Positions 6,949 to 15,415 of a DNA stretch of 60,737 nucleotides are shown piece after piece (position 1 is the stretch's first letter; each line of letters begins with the position of its first letter). The position numbers and the translations under genes were made by a program. The notes beneath the pieces were generated by a model, which saw only the letters and a program-made list of their open reading frames with translations, did not search any database and was not told the origin of the DNA. This DNA is from Actinomycetes bacterium (GTDB taxonomy: Bacteria; Actinomycetota; Humimicrobiia; Humimicrobiales; Humimicrobiaceae), in NCBI GenBank assembly GCA_022396035.1, contig JAIOXO010000009.1, forward strand, positions 1 to 60,737, written 5' to 3'.

Positions 6949-7329
6949 ATGATTATTGCAATTTCGTCTACTGGTACCAGTCTGGAATCTAATGTTGATG
7001 CCAGATTTGGAAGATGTCCATTTTTTATATTTTACGATACGGAAAATGATAGCTTTGAACATGTATCCAATGAAGCCAGAGGAGCCATGGGTGGAGCAGG
7101 GATACAGACAGGTCAAATGATTGCCAATAAAGGAGCCAAAGCGGTTATTACCGGAAATGTTGGCCCTAATGCTTTCCGGGTACTGTCCACAGGTAAAGTA
7201 AAAATTTATACAGGAGTTTCAGGAAAGGTAAGTGAGGCTGTAGAAAAATTTAAGGCAGGCCAGCTTACAGAAACCACTGCACCCAATGTTACTTCACACT
7301 TTGGCATGGGTGGAGGAGGTAGAAGTTAA
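6949..7329 (+). CDS. NifX/NifB-C-like protein, second copy
   Basis: This 126-residue protein of the dinitrogenase iron-molybdenum cofactor family contains VDARFGRCPFFIFYD, the GAMGGAGIQTGQMIA helix and a VITGNVGPNAF loop, and ends in a Gly-rich tail. It differs strongly from the NifX-like protein at 5897, so this is an old paralogue rather than a recent duplicate. GAGGAGG lies 7 nt upstream of the ATG. The last codons contain the ribosome-binding site (AGGAGGT, 7314-7320) of the following MinD-type gene. By family it binds a metal-sulfur cluster that the two adjacent MinD-type ATPases may insert. Confidence 0.9.
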   Translation: MIIAISSTGTSLESNVDARFGRCPFFIFYDTENDSFEHVSNEARGAMGGAGIQTGQMIANKGAKAVITGNVGPNAFRVLSTGKVKIYTGVSGKVSEAVEKFKAGQLTETTAPNVTSHFGMGGGGRS

Positions 7330-7330
7330 A

Positions 7331-8170
7331 TTGATAATATCAGTTGCTAGCGGTAAAGGTGGTACCGGAAAGACTACAGTTGCCTGCAATCTGGCTCTGG
7401 CTGTAGGTTACTGCCAGTTAATGGATTATGATGTAGAGGCTCCCAATACCAGTTTTTTTATCAAGCCGGATATAAAGCATATCCAGAAGGTATCCATAAA
7501 GCAGCCTTATTTCTTAACTGAAACCGGTGCTGATTTCAGCAAGTGTGCAGAATTTTGCCACTATAATGCGGTAGCGGTAATAGGAGAGGAAGTTATACTC
7601 TTTCCCGAGCTATGCCATGGCTGCGGCGGCTGCCTGCTGGTGGGCCCCAAACAAGCAGTTAGAGAAAAGGATGTAGTGGTGGGTGAAGTAAAAAAGGGAG
7701 TAGCCAAGCCCAATATTAATTATTATATGGGGGATCTCAGACCCGGTTCCATGCGTACGGTTTCGTTACAGTCAGCTTTGGATAAGGATATAATCAAGTC
7801 TGAACTGGTAATTATAGACTGCCCTCCAGGGACTTCCTGTTCCATGGTATTTTCAGTAAAGGATTGTGATTACTGTATACTGGTAACCGAACCTACGCCT
7901 TACGGCCTTAATGACCTCCAGCTTTCTGTAGAGGTGCTCAAAGATATGGGCAAACCTTTTGGTGTGGTTATAAACAGGGATGGGATTGGAGATGACCAGG
8001 TTGAAAAATATTGCCGGGACAATTACATACAGGTACTGGCTAAAATACCCAATGACATTGAAATTGCCCGTTATTATTCCAGGGGAGACTCCATTATTGA
8101 TTATAATCCGGAATACAGGCAGGTATTTGAGAATATATTAAAGGATATAGAAAAGGAATTGGAATTATGA
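7331..8170 (+). CDS. MinD-family ATPase with degenerate ferredoxin insert
   Basis: This 279-residue P-loop protein has Walker A GKGGTGKTT at residues 8-16. A ferredoxin-like insert spans residues 65-112, followed by the MinD core (IIDCPPGTSCS, VTEPTPYGLNDL). In comparison with its neighbour at 8167, the insert has lost cysteines. The first cluster keeps only Cys72 and Cys76. The second has Cys95, Cys98 and Cys101, but glycine (LVGPKQ, residue 105) replaces the fourth. It may bind one cluster or none. The start is a TTG at 7331 preceded by AGGAGGT. Its stop overlaps the next gene by ATGA, and paired MinD-ferredoxin ATPases of this type often work as heterodimers in ORP-like clusters. Confidence 0.88.
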   Translation: MIISVASGKGGTGKTTVACNLALAVGYCQLMDYDVEAPNTSFFIKPDIKHIQKVSIKQPYFLTETGADFSKCAEFCHYNAVAVIGEEVILFPELCHGCGGCLLVGPKQAVREKDVVVGEVKKGVAKPNINYYMGDLRPGSMRTVSLQSALDKDIIKSELVIIDCPPGTSCSMVFSVKDCDYCILVTEPTPYGLNDLQLSVEVLKDMGKPFGVVINRDGIGDDQVEKYCRDNYIQVLAKIPNDIEIARYYSRGDSIIDYNPEYRQVFENILKDIEKELEL

Positions 8171-9036
8171 AACAGCTGACCATTATCAGTGGAAAGGGCG
8201 GTACCGGAAAGACTACGGTTGCTTCCAATTTTATAAACATGGCCAATGACCATATTGCTGTAGATTGTGATGTGGATGCTGCCAATCTGCATATTTTGCT
8301 GGAGCCGAAAATAATAAACCAGGAAGAGTTCAGCGGAGGGGCTATAGCTACTGTTACCGGTGAGTGTATTAATTGCGGGAAATGTGAAGAATTGTGTAGG
8401 TTTGAAGCCATAACTGATTCAGAAACAGATATTAAGATTGATGACATAAGGTGTGAAGGCTGTGGGGTATGCGTGTATGCCTGTCCTACTGACGCCCTGG
8501 AGCTTAAACCTTCAGTACAAGGTACAAGCTTTATATCAGAGACTGATTTCTGTCCCATGGTTCATGCCAAACTTGTACCCGGTGCTGAAAATTCCGGTCT
8601 GCTTATAACCAAAATAAGGAATATGGCCGAGGATATTGCCAATGAAAAAGACCTGAAGCTGGTCATGATTGACGGCGCCCCCGGCATAGGATGCCCGGTT
8701 ATTTCTTCACTGAACGGGGTAGATGCAGCCCTGATTGTAACCGAGCCTACACTTTCCGCTATCAGTGACTTTAAAAAGGTATACCAGGTAGCAAAAATAT
8801 TCGACATAAAGGTATTTGCATGCATCAATAAATATGATCTGAACCAGGAGAACAGTTTGCAGATAGAAGATTTCTGCAGGGGAAATGATATAGAAATGAT
8901 AGGCAAGATACCCTATGATGATCAGGTTTCCATTTATTTATCCCTGAAAAAATTTATAGTTGATAACCAGCAAAGTGAAGCAGCTATGGAAATTAAAAGG
9001 ATGTGGGAAACATTAAAGGAATACTTGTACCAATAA
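8167..9036 (+). CDS. MinD-family ATPase with 2x[4Fe-4S] ferredoxin insert
   Basis: This is a 289-residue P-loop ATPase with Walker A GKGGTGKTT (9-17). Its complete dicluster ferredoxin domain has Cys67, 70, 73 and 77 for cluster 1 and Cys96, 99, 102 and 106 for cluster 2. The MinD switch II motif (IDGAPGIGCP) follows. These proteins are thought to couple ATP hydrolysis to assembly or reduction of metal-sulfur centres. It is translationally coupled to the preceding paralogue, whose ferredoxin part is eroded, so the pair probably divides the roles. It is the last clear member of the island. Confidence 0.92.
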   Translation: MKQLTIISGKGGTGKTTVASNFINMANDHIAVDCDVDAANLHILLEPKIINQEEFSGGAIATVTGECINCGKCEELCRFEAITDSETDIKIDDIRCEGCGVCVYACPTDALELKPSVQGTSFISETDFCPMVHAKLVPGAENSGLLITKIRNMAEDIANEKDLKLVMIDGAPGIGCPVISSLNGVDAALIVTEPTLSAISDFKKVYQVAKIFDIKVFACINKYDLNQENSLQIEDFCRGNDIEMIGKIPYDDQVSIYLSLKKFIVDNQQSEAAMEIKRMWETLKEYLYQ

Positions 9037-9070
9037 TTATTGTAAAAAAACAGCAGATAGAAAGAGGACA

Positions 9071-9931
9071 ATGAAGTTAAACCTAAAGTGTATACCATGT
9101 TATGTAAACCAGGTAATGCAGGCAGCAGAACTTCTGCAGGTAGACGAAGAGACTAAAGAAAAAATGGCCAGAGAGGCTCTGGAGGCAGTATCCAATTTTA
9201 AAATGGGAGAGCATGCCTTTTATACCTTTAATCTGGCCCAGGATGTGGTAAGGAAACATGAACCCAAAAAGGATCCTTACCGGAAACTGAAAAAAAAATA
9301 CAACCGGATATGTCTTCATCTGGAACCAAAAGTAAGAAAAAAGATAGCCGATTCTGAAGATAAGTTTGAAACAGCCTTAAGAATAGCCATTGCCGGAAAT
9401 ATTATAGACTTTGTCCAGCAACCGGATATGGATGAAGGAATAGTGCAGGAAACTATTGAGCAGGCGCTGGTTCAGCCCCTGAATAAGGAAAAAATAAAAT
9501 TACTGAAACAGGAAATAGATAAAGCCGGTCATATTTTATATGTGGGTGATAACACCGGTGAAATAGTTTTTGACAAGGTGTTTATAGAACAAATTGGACC
9601 TGATAAGGTAACTTTTGTGGTAAGGGGTGGCCCAACCATAAATGATGCGACCATGGAAGATGCCAAAGAAGTGGGTTTGACCAAACTGGTAAAAGTTATC
9701 ACTACCGGTACTGATCTTCCGGGAGCAATGGTGGGCCTGGCATCTCCCCAGTTCAGGGAAGCATTTAACCAGGCAGATTTGATCATTGCTAAAGGCCAGG
9801 GTAATTACGAAGCCTTGAATGAAGAAAAGAAAAATATTTTCTTTCTGCTAAAAGTAAAATGCCCGGTAATAGCTGAAAGCATGGGTAACCGGTACCAGGT
9901 AGGGGACATAGTGGTAGATACTGCTTTATAA
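9071..9931 (+). CDS. DUF89 / COG1578 family metal-dependent phosphatase-like protein
   Basis: This 286-residue protein of the DUF89 (ARMT1-like) family has an N-terminal CIPC pair (Cys7, Cys10) in a helical region. The catalytic-type motif YVGDNTGE, with Asp160 and Asn161, follows, and then the KGQGNYE loop. DUF89 enzymes are metal-dependent damage-control phosphatases acting on sugar phosphates or pantetheine intermediates; the microbial branch with the N-terminal CxxC is uncharacterised. It starts 34 nt after the MinD gene behind an AAAGAGG site and may be the final gene of that operon. No terminator is obvious before the hdr promoter. Confidence 0.85.
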   Translation: MKLNLKCIPCYVNQVMQAAELLQVDEETKEKMAREALEAVSNFKMGEHAFYTFNLAQDVVRKHEPKKDPYRKLKKKYNRICLHLEPKVRKKIADSEDKFETALRIAIAGNIIDFVQQPDMDEGIVQETIEQALVQPLNKEKIKLLKQEIDKAGHILYVGDNTGEIVFDKVFIEQIGPDKVTFVVRGGPTINDATMEDAKEVGLTKLVKVITTGTDLPGAMVGLASPQFREAFNQADLIIAKGQGNYEALNEEKKNIFFLLKVKCPVIAESMGNRYQVGDIVVDTAL

Positions 9932-10013
9932 TTTTTTTTAGGGCAAAACAATTGAAGTTAATTATTCTGGACCTCTGGCTATAAAACTGTATAAGTATTT
10001 TTTAAATTTACGC

Positions 10014-10042
10014 TTGCATAGGATTAATGGATTGTGTATTAT
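10014..10042 (+). promoter_or_regulatory. Promoter of the hdrCBA-flxDCBA operon
   Basis: TTGCAT (10014-10019) and TATTAT (10037-10042) are separated by exactly 17 bp. The -10 overlaps codons of an in-frame GTG start at 10034, which argues for the later hdrC start at 10082. Confidence 0.6.
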
Positions 10043-10081
10043 GGTTTTAATTTTAATAAACCTACCTACCTAAATTTGTTC

Positions 10082-10618
10082 ATGGGAAAAAAAGGTATAG
10101 ATTACCAGAAACTAAACAGTGATCTTGAAAATTTTGTAGAGCCCAATATGAACTATTGCTGCCAGTGCGGCAAATGCAGCGCTGGTTGTCCGGTGATAGA
10201 GCTTTATGAATACAAGCCTCATCAAATCATTAGCCTGATCCAATCAGGCCAGATGGAGAAGATAGTTAATTCCAATACCATATGGCTTTGTGTGGAATGC
10301 GATATCTGTTCTACCAGATGCCCCGAAGATATAAGTATAGCTGCTATCATGAATCATTTAAGGGTGGCAACCTGGCAGGAAGATACCAGGAAGAATAAGA
10401 ATATTTCCAAGTTTTACCGGCTGTTTGTAAAGATATTGCAGTTCTTTGGCCGGAGTTATGAGCCGGGTCTTATAATGGGACTGAATGTGGGTACCGGAAG
10501 ATTGTTTAATGATGCCGATATTGCAGTGGATATCTTAAAAAAGAGGAAGATAAAAATACTGCCCGAGCTGATAAAAGGCAGAAAAGGTTTGGGAAAAGTA
10601 ATCAAAAAATATGAGTAG
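10082..10618 (+). CDS. hdrC: Heterodisulfide reductase subunit C-like protein
   Basis: This 178-residue iron-sulfur protein carries two [4Fe-4S] motifs, Cys26-29-32-36 and Cys70-73-76-80, each ending in CP, as in HdrC. It passes electrons between HdrA and the HdrB catalytic subunit in the cytosolic HdrABC complex. The ATG at 10082 is preferred because a promoter -10 overlaps the upstream GTG at 10034; neither has a good ribosome-binding site, so a leaderless or unusual start is possible. It heads the operon hdrC-hdrB-hdrA-flxD-flxC-flxB-flxA and overlaps hdrB by 8 nt. Confidence 0.9.
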   Translation: MGKKGIDYQKLNSDLENFVEPNMNYCCQCGKCSAGCPVIELYEYKPHQIISLIQSGQMEKIVNSNTIWLCVECDICSTRCPEDISIAAIMNHLRVATWQEDTRKNKNISKFYRLFVKILQFFGRSYEPGLIMGLNVGTGRLFNDADIAVDILKKRKIKILPELIKGRKGLGKVIKKYE

Positions 10619-11558
10619 GGATATGGCCAGAGAAAAAAATAACAAAAAAATTGCATATTATCCGGGGTGCTCACTTAACTCCACTGCCATAGATTACAAT
10701 GTTTCCATAAAGAAATTGTTAAATGTTCTGGGGGTTGAGTTTGAGGAAATTGAAGACTGGAACTGCTGTGGTACCACTCCTGCTCATCACACCAATGAAG
10801 AGTTATCGGTAGCACTGTCCGGCAGAAATCTTATTTTAGCCAGGCAAAATGGGTATGAGGAGATTTTATGCCCCTGTGTATCCTGTTATATAAAACTAAC
10901 CCAGGCAGCTAACCTGCTTAATGCTGATAATGAGAGCTTGAATGAATTTGAGCAACGAAGGAGAAAGCAGCTGATCGCAGATCTTAAGGATATGGGTTTG
11001 GAGATAGAAGAAAATTATAATTTCAAAATTTATTCCATTCTAAATTTTTTAATAGAAAACAGGCCGCTGATAAAACAAAAATATGAACAGGCAGTACAGG
11101 ATCCCGATTACAGGAGACCGGAAATACTGTCCAAGCTTAATCCTGCCTGCTATTATGGTTGTGTAATTTTCAGGTCCAGGGATGCCCTGAAGTTTGACCA
11201 GGCCGAAAACCCGACTTCCATGGAAAAATTGCTGGAAGATGTGGGTATAGAAAGCAGGAAGTTTCAGTTTAAGACAGAATGCTGTGGAGCTATTCTGTCG
11301 CTAACCAATAAGGATACGGTATTAAAGCTCAGCAAAGGTATAATTGAGATGGCCGATGATTGCGGGGCTAACAGCCTGGTTGTATTCTGCCAGTTATGCC
11401 AGCAAAACCTGGACTTAAGACAATCCCAGATTAACCGTACCTTTAAAACCAGTTATCATATACCGGTTATATATTTAACCCAGGTGCTGGGAATGGCACT
11501 GGGTCTTTCTGAAAAAGAAGTAATGCTGGACCGGCTTTTTGTAGAGCCGGCCATTTAA
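10611..11558 (+). CDS. hdrB: Heterodisulfide reductase subunit B-like protein
   Basis: This 315-residue protein has two CCG domains, the hallmark of HdrB. The first has YYPGC (Cys20), WNCCG (Cys52-Cys53) and a CPCVSC segment. The second has CYYGC, TECCG and CQLCQQN. In HdrB these bind the two non-cubane [4Fe-4S] clusters that reduce a disulfide. In bacteria the physiological disulfide is unknown, though DsrC or methylene-THF reduction have been proposed. Start codons at 10611 and 10623 are both possible; I keep 10611, which overlaps hdrC. A gap of 18 nt precedes hdrA. Confidence 0.92.
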   Translation: MSRDMAREKNNKKIAYYPGCSLNSTAIDYNVSIKKLLNVLGVEFEEIEDWNCCGTTPAHHTNEELSVALSGRNLILARQNGYEEILCPCVSCYIKLTQAANLLNADNESLNEFEQRRRKQLIADLKDMGLEIEENYNFKIYSILNFLIENRPLIKQKYEQAVQDPDYRRPEILSKLNPACYYGCVIFRSRDALKFDQAENPTSMEKLLEDVGIESRKFQFKTECCGAILSLTNKDTVLKLSKGIIEMADDCGANSLVVFCQLCQQNLDLRQSQINRTFKTSYHIPVIYLTQVLGMALGLSEKEVMLDRLFVEPAI

Positions 11559-11576
11559 GAAAGGAGCTTACAGGCT

Positions 11577-14500
11577 TTGAGAATAGGAGTATTTATCTGC
11601 TACTGCGGTTCCAATATTGCGGCTAATGTGGATGTGGAAAAAGTAGGCGAAGAAGCAAAGAAGTTCCCGGGGGTGGTTTTTACCCAGACCAATCTTTATA
11701 CCTGCTCGGAACCGGGCCAGCTCCAGATTGTAAAGGCGGTAAAAGAGAATAATCTTAACCGGGTGGTGGTAGCATCCTGTTCTCCCCAGGTACATAATGT
11801 CACTTTTATGAGAACAGTAGAGTCTGCCGGACTGAATCCCTACCTGTTTAATATGGCCAATTTGAGGGAGCAGGATTCCTGGATACATGATGACCGTGAA
11901 AAAGCAACCCAGAAGGCTGTCGAGCTGGTAAGGATGGCGGTTAGCAAGGTTTACCGGCAGGGCAAGCTCTATCCCAAATACTTTGATATAAATAAAACGG
12001 TAATGGTTATAGGGGGAGGAATTACCGGTATACAGACTGCTCTGGATATTGCCAATGGCGGAAGAAAAGTAATACTGGTGGAAAAAGAGGCGTCCATCGG
12101 CGGCAAGATGGCCCAGCTGGATAAGACCTTTCCAACAATTGATTGCTCCGCCTGCATACTTTCCCCCAAAATGGTGGATGTGGGAACCCATGAAAATATT
12201 GAGCTTTTAACCAATTCCGAGATAGTAAAACTGGAAGGATCAGTAGGTAATTTCACTGCTACCATCAGGAAAAGGCCAAGATATATAGATTTGAAGAATT
12301 GTACTTCCTGCGGGGATTGCGAAAAAGTCTGTCCGGTTACTATACCCAACAGCTATGAAGCAGGCGTAGCGGATAGAAAAGCCATATCCAAGATGTTTGC
12401 CCAGGCGGTTCCTTCTGCTTACAACATACATAAGAGGGGAAAGGCTCCCTGCAGGAGCAGCTGCCCCGCTGATGTTGCTGCCCAGGGCTATATTGCTTTA
12501 ATCAGGGAAGGTAAATACCTGGAAGCTTTAAAACTTCACCGGGAAGACAATCCATTTCCTTCTATATGCGGAAGGGTTTGTACCCATCCCTGTGAATTAA
12601 ACTGTACCCGTAAACTGGTAGATGACCCCATAGCCATAATGTCTTTAAAAAGATTTATAGCCGATTATCAACTAAAGCTGGGTGAAATTCCGGTACCCCA
12701 GCTGGAAGAGAAGAAATCAGAAAAGGTGGCTATTGTGGGATCGGGGCCTGCAGGCCTGACTGCAGCTTATTATCTGGCCAAAAAGGGATACGGGGCCACT
12801 GTATTTGAGGCTATGCCGGTGGTGGGAGGCATGCTGAGGACCGAAATACCGGATTACCGGCTGCCCCAGGATATACTGGATAAAGAGATTGATGTAATTA
12901 ACCGTATGGGTGTTGAGATTAAAACCAATAACAAAATTGAAAATACAGAACAGTTGTGGAAACTTAGGAAAGATTTTGATGCGGTATTTTTAGCCACCGG
13001 AGCCCATAAGGATATGCCCATAAATATTGGTGAAGAGGGTGTGGAAGGCGTTATTTCAGGGGTAAAATTTTTAAAGGATGTCTCTTTAGGCAAAGGAGAC
13101 AGGCTTGAAGGCAGGGTGGCAGTCATAGGCGGAGGAAACGTAGCTATTGATTCCGCCCGGTCAGCATTGAGGCTGGGCGCAGACCAGGTGGATATATTTT
13201 ACCGTAGAAGCCAGAAAGAGATGCCGGCTATCGAAGAAGAATATGAGGATGCGGTTGAAGAAGGCGTAAACATGAACTTTTTAACTACCCCGGTAAAGAT
13301 TATAAAGGAAGATGGCAGGCTTAAGGGCGTAGTATTTATTAAGAACAAGCTGGGAGAGCCGGACAGCAGCGGAAGAAGAAGTTTTATACCTATTGAGGGC
13401 AGTGAGTTTAGCTGTGAACTGGACTGGTTGATATTGGCCATAGGCCAGAGACCGGATACCGCTTATCTGGTAAATGGTGAGGATAAGTTAGAAATTACCC
13501 GGTGGGATTCAGTACAGATGGAAGATGAAAGCATATTGCTGGCAGACAGCAGGGGCATATTTGCTGGTGGAGATGCGGTTACCGGCCCGGCTACGGTTAC
13601 CGAGGCCATAGGCCACGGAAAACTGGCAGCAGGGGTAATAGACCGCTATATCAGGGGAGATAAGCTGGAGGATATATCCAAGGCTGTAGCTGAAGAGAAA
13701 AAGGCAGAAAACAGGCTTAAGGCTGAAGAAGTATTTACTGAAAAAGAGCTGAAAGACTTTAAGCGTCAGTCCAGGCTGCAGATAGCCAAGATGGATGCTC
13801 AGAACAGGATCAAAGGTTTCCAGGAAGTGATGTCAAACATCTCTGAGGAAGAAGCCAAAAGAGAGGCTGAGCGTTGTTTGAATTGTGGAATTTGTTCGGA
13901 GTGCGGACAGTGCATAGAAGCCTGTGAGGCAAAAGCCATAGATTATAGCCAGAAAGAAGAAATGCTGGTTGAGAATATCGGGGCAGTAGCGGTTACGGTA
14001 GGAGTAGATGTGCTTACTGCCGATATGTTTGGAGAATATGGCGGCGGTGAGCTTGAAGATGTGATAACCAGTCTTCAGTATGAAAGATTGATGTGTGCTT
14101 CCGGGCCTACTCATGGCCATATAGCCAGGCCTTCGGATAAAAGAGAGCCTAAAAAGATTGTATTCTTATCCTGTGTGGGTTCCAGGGATAAATCCAGGGG
14201 ATTGGATTATTGTTCCAGTGCCTGCTGCATGTACATAGCCAAGCAGGCTATCTTAACCAAGGAACATATAAAAGACTCTCAATCCTATGTGTTCTATACC
14301 GATATAAGGTCCCCGGGCAAAGATTATGATGAGTTTATTGACCGGGCCAAGCAGTATGGGACTAAATATATACGGGGAAGGGCTTCCAAGGTTTACAAGA
14401 GAGAAAAGGACGGAAAACTTATAGTTAAGGGTGTGGATACAGTTTTAAACCAGATGGTTGAAATAGAAGCGGATCTGGTGGTTTTGGCTACCGCTATGGT

Positions 14501-14969
14501 AGCCGGCGAAAAGGCAAAACAGCTGGCCAAGGTATTGAATATAAGTACCGGTCCCTTTGGCTTCTTTAAGGAAAGCCATCCCAAGCTGCGGCCGGTAGAA
14601 ACCAATACCAACGGCATATTTATAGCCGGGGCCTGCCAGTCACCCAAGGATATTCCTGCAAGTGTTGCCCAGGGCGGCGGGGCAGCCTCTAAGATACTGG
14701 CCCTGATGTCCCAGGATAAGCTGGCCAGTGATCCTCTGGTGGCCATGGTGGACCAGGTAAGGTGTATCGGGTGTAACAAGTGTCTGTTGGTCTGTCCTTT
14801 CAATGCCATTGAAGAGGTAGAAGTAAGGGGCAGGAAAGTAGTAAATGTAATAGAAACAGTTTGCAAGGGATGCGGGCTCTGTGAGGCTACCTGTCCTATT
14901 AATGCTGTAACCTTAAACGGGTTCAGTGATGAATTGATACTTGAGGAGATTAAGGCTTTTTCCAAATAA
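11577..14969 (+). CDS. hdrA: HdrA with inserted glutamate-synthase-beta/NfnB-like module
   Basis: This is an 1130-residue flavo-iron-sulfur protein. HdrA parts are an N-terminal domain with CYCG, an FAD Rossmann motif GGGITG (146-151), a [4Fe-4S] motif at Cys242-252, the HdrA core with CVGSRD and the GLDYCSSACC cysteines (866-884), and two C-terminal ferredoxin motifs (Cys1063-1073, Cys1096-1106). Residues about 285-720 are a GltD/NfnB-like module inserted between these parts, with a cysteine-rich Fer4_20 segment, an FAD motif GSGPAG (388-393) and an NAD(P) motif GGGNVA (518-523). Another cysteine cluster, 767-783, follows it. HdrA is the proposed flavin-based bifurcation site; the insert adds a second FAD and an NAD(P)H site. 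The start is TTG at 11577 after AAAGGAG. Confidence 0.93.
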   Translation: MRIGVFICYCGSNIAANVDVEKVGEEAKKFPGVVFTQTNLYTCSEPGQLQIVKAVKENNLNRVVVASCSPQVHNVTFMRTVESAGLNPYLFNMANLREQDSWIHDDREKATQKAVELVRMAVSKVYRQGKLYPKYFDINKTVMVIGGGITGIQTALDIANGGRKVILVEKEASIGGKMAQLDKTFPTIDCSACILSPKMVDVGTHENIELLTNSEIVKLEGSVGNFTATIRKRPRYIDLKNCTSCGDCEKVCPVTIPNSYEAGVADRKAISKMFAQAVPSAYNIHKRGKAPCRSSCPADVAAQGYIALIREGKYLEALKLHREDNPFPSICGRVCTHPCELNCTRKLVDDPIAIMSLKRFIADYQLKLGEIPVPQLEEKKSEKVAIVGSGPAGLTAAYYLAKKGYGATVFEAMPVVGGMLRTEIPDYRLPQDILDKEIDVINRMGVEIKTNNKIENTEQLWKLRKDFDAVFLATGAHKDMPINIGEEGVEGVISGVKFLKDVSLGKGDRLEGRVAVIGGGNVAIDSARSALRLGADQVDIFYRRSQKEMPAIEEEYEDAVEEGVNMNFLTTPVKIIKEDGRLKGVVFIKNKLGEPDSSGRRSFIPIEGSEFSCELDWLILAIGQRPDTAYLVNGEDKLEITRWDSVQMEDESILLADSRGIFAGGDAVTGPATVTEAIGHGKLAAGVIDRYIRGDKLEDISKAVAEEKKAENRLKAEEVFTEKELKDFKRQSRLQIAKMDAQNRIKGFQEVMSNISEEEAKREAERCLNCGICSECGQCIEACEAKAIDYSQKEEMLVENIGAVAVTVGVDVLTADMFGEYGGGELEDVITSLQYERLMCASGPTHGHIARPSDKREPKKIVFLSCVGSRDKSRGLDYCSSACCMYIAKQAILTKEHIKDSQSYVFYTDIRSPGKDYDEFIDRAKQYGTKYIRGRASKVYKREKDGKLIVKGVDTVLNQMVEIEADLVVLATAMVAGEKAKQLAKVLNISTGPFGFFKESHPKLRPVETNTNGIFIAGACQSPKDIPASVAQGGGAASKILALMSQDKLASDPLVAMVDQVRCIGCNKCLLVCPFNAIEEVEVRGRKVVNVIETVCKGCGLCEATCPINAVTLNGFSDELILEEIKAFSK

Positions 14970-14996
14970 TTTAACCAGTTAAGGAATTTATAAAAA

Positions 14997-15413
14997 ATGA
15001 ATGATGAACAGAAAAACAGCAGCAGTGACGGAGAGGTAAGGATTGTAGCCTTTCTCTGTAACTGGTGCTCTTATGCCGGGTCTGATGCAGCAGGTACAGC
15101 CAGGCTGAGGCAGCCGGAGAACCTAAGGATAATAAGGGTTCCCTGCAGCGGAAGGATAAACCCTCTTTTTATCCTGAAGGCGTTTTCCATGGGTGCTGAC
15201 GGGGTTCTGGTTTCCGGGTGCCACCCCAATGATTGCCATTATACCGATGGCAATTTCTATGCCCGGAGAAGGCTGGAGGCATTAAAAGAGTATCTTCCCT
15301 TTATGGGGATTGATAACAGGCGGTTCTCCTACCAGTGGGTTTCTGCTTCCGAAGGACAGAAATGGCAGAAGGTAGTAACTAATTTTGTAAAAAGAATAAA
15401 AAGTATAAACTGA
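14997..15413 (+). CDS. flxD: MvhD/FlxD-like iron-sulfur electron-transfer subunit
   Basis: This 138-residue MvhD-family protein has the conserved cysteines CNWCSYAGSD (Cys21, Cys24), RVPCSGR (Cys50) and GCHPNDCHY (Cys75, Cys80). In MvhD homologues these bind a [2Fe-2S] cluster that delivers electrons to HdrA. The gene lies directly after hdrA, and the next gene starts 3 nt after its stop. The neighbouring NAD(P)H-oxidising FlxA-like subunit makes FlxD a better name than MvhD, because no [NiFe] hydrogenase genes are present. Confidence 0.92.
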   Translation: MNDEQKNSSSDGEVRIVAFLCNWCSYAGSDAAGTARLRQPENLRIIRVPCSGRINPLFILKAFSMGADGVLVSGCHPNDCHYTDGNFYARRRLEALKEYLPFMGIDNRRFSYQWVSASEGQKWQKVVTNFVKRIKSIN

Positions 15414-15415
15414 TT

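Noticed and set aside
5897-7329. Nitrogenase cofactor genes indicating nitrogen fixation
   Set aside because: Only NifX-like single-domain proteins occur; nifHDK, nifB and nifEN are absent, and this family is common in non-fixing anaerobes.
10082-14969. HdrABC as evidence for a methanogen
   Set aside because: FlxABCD partners, LexA, SpoVS, DacA, RNase Y and the MEP pathway are bacterial; bacterial HdrABC is well known.
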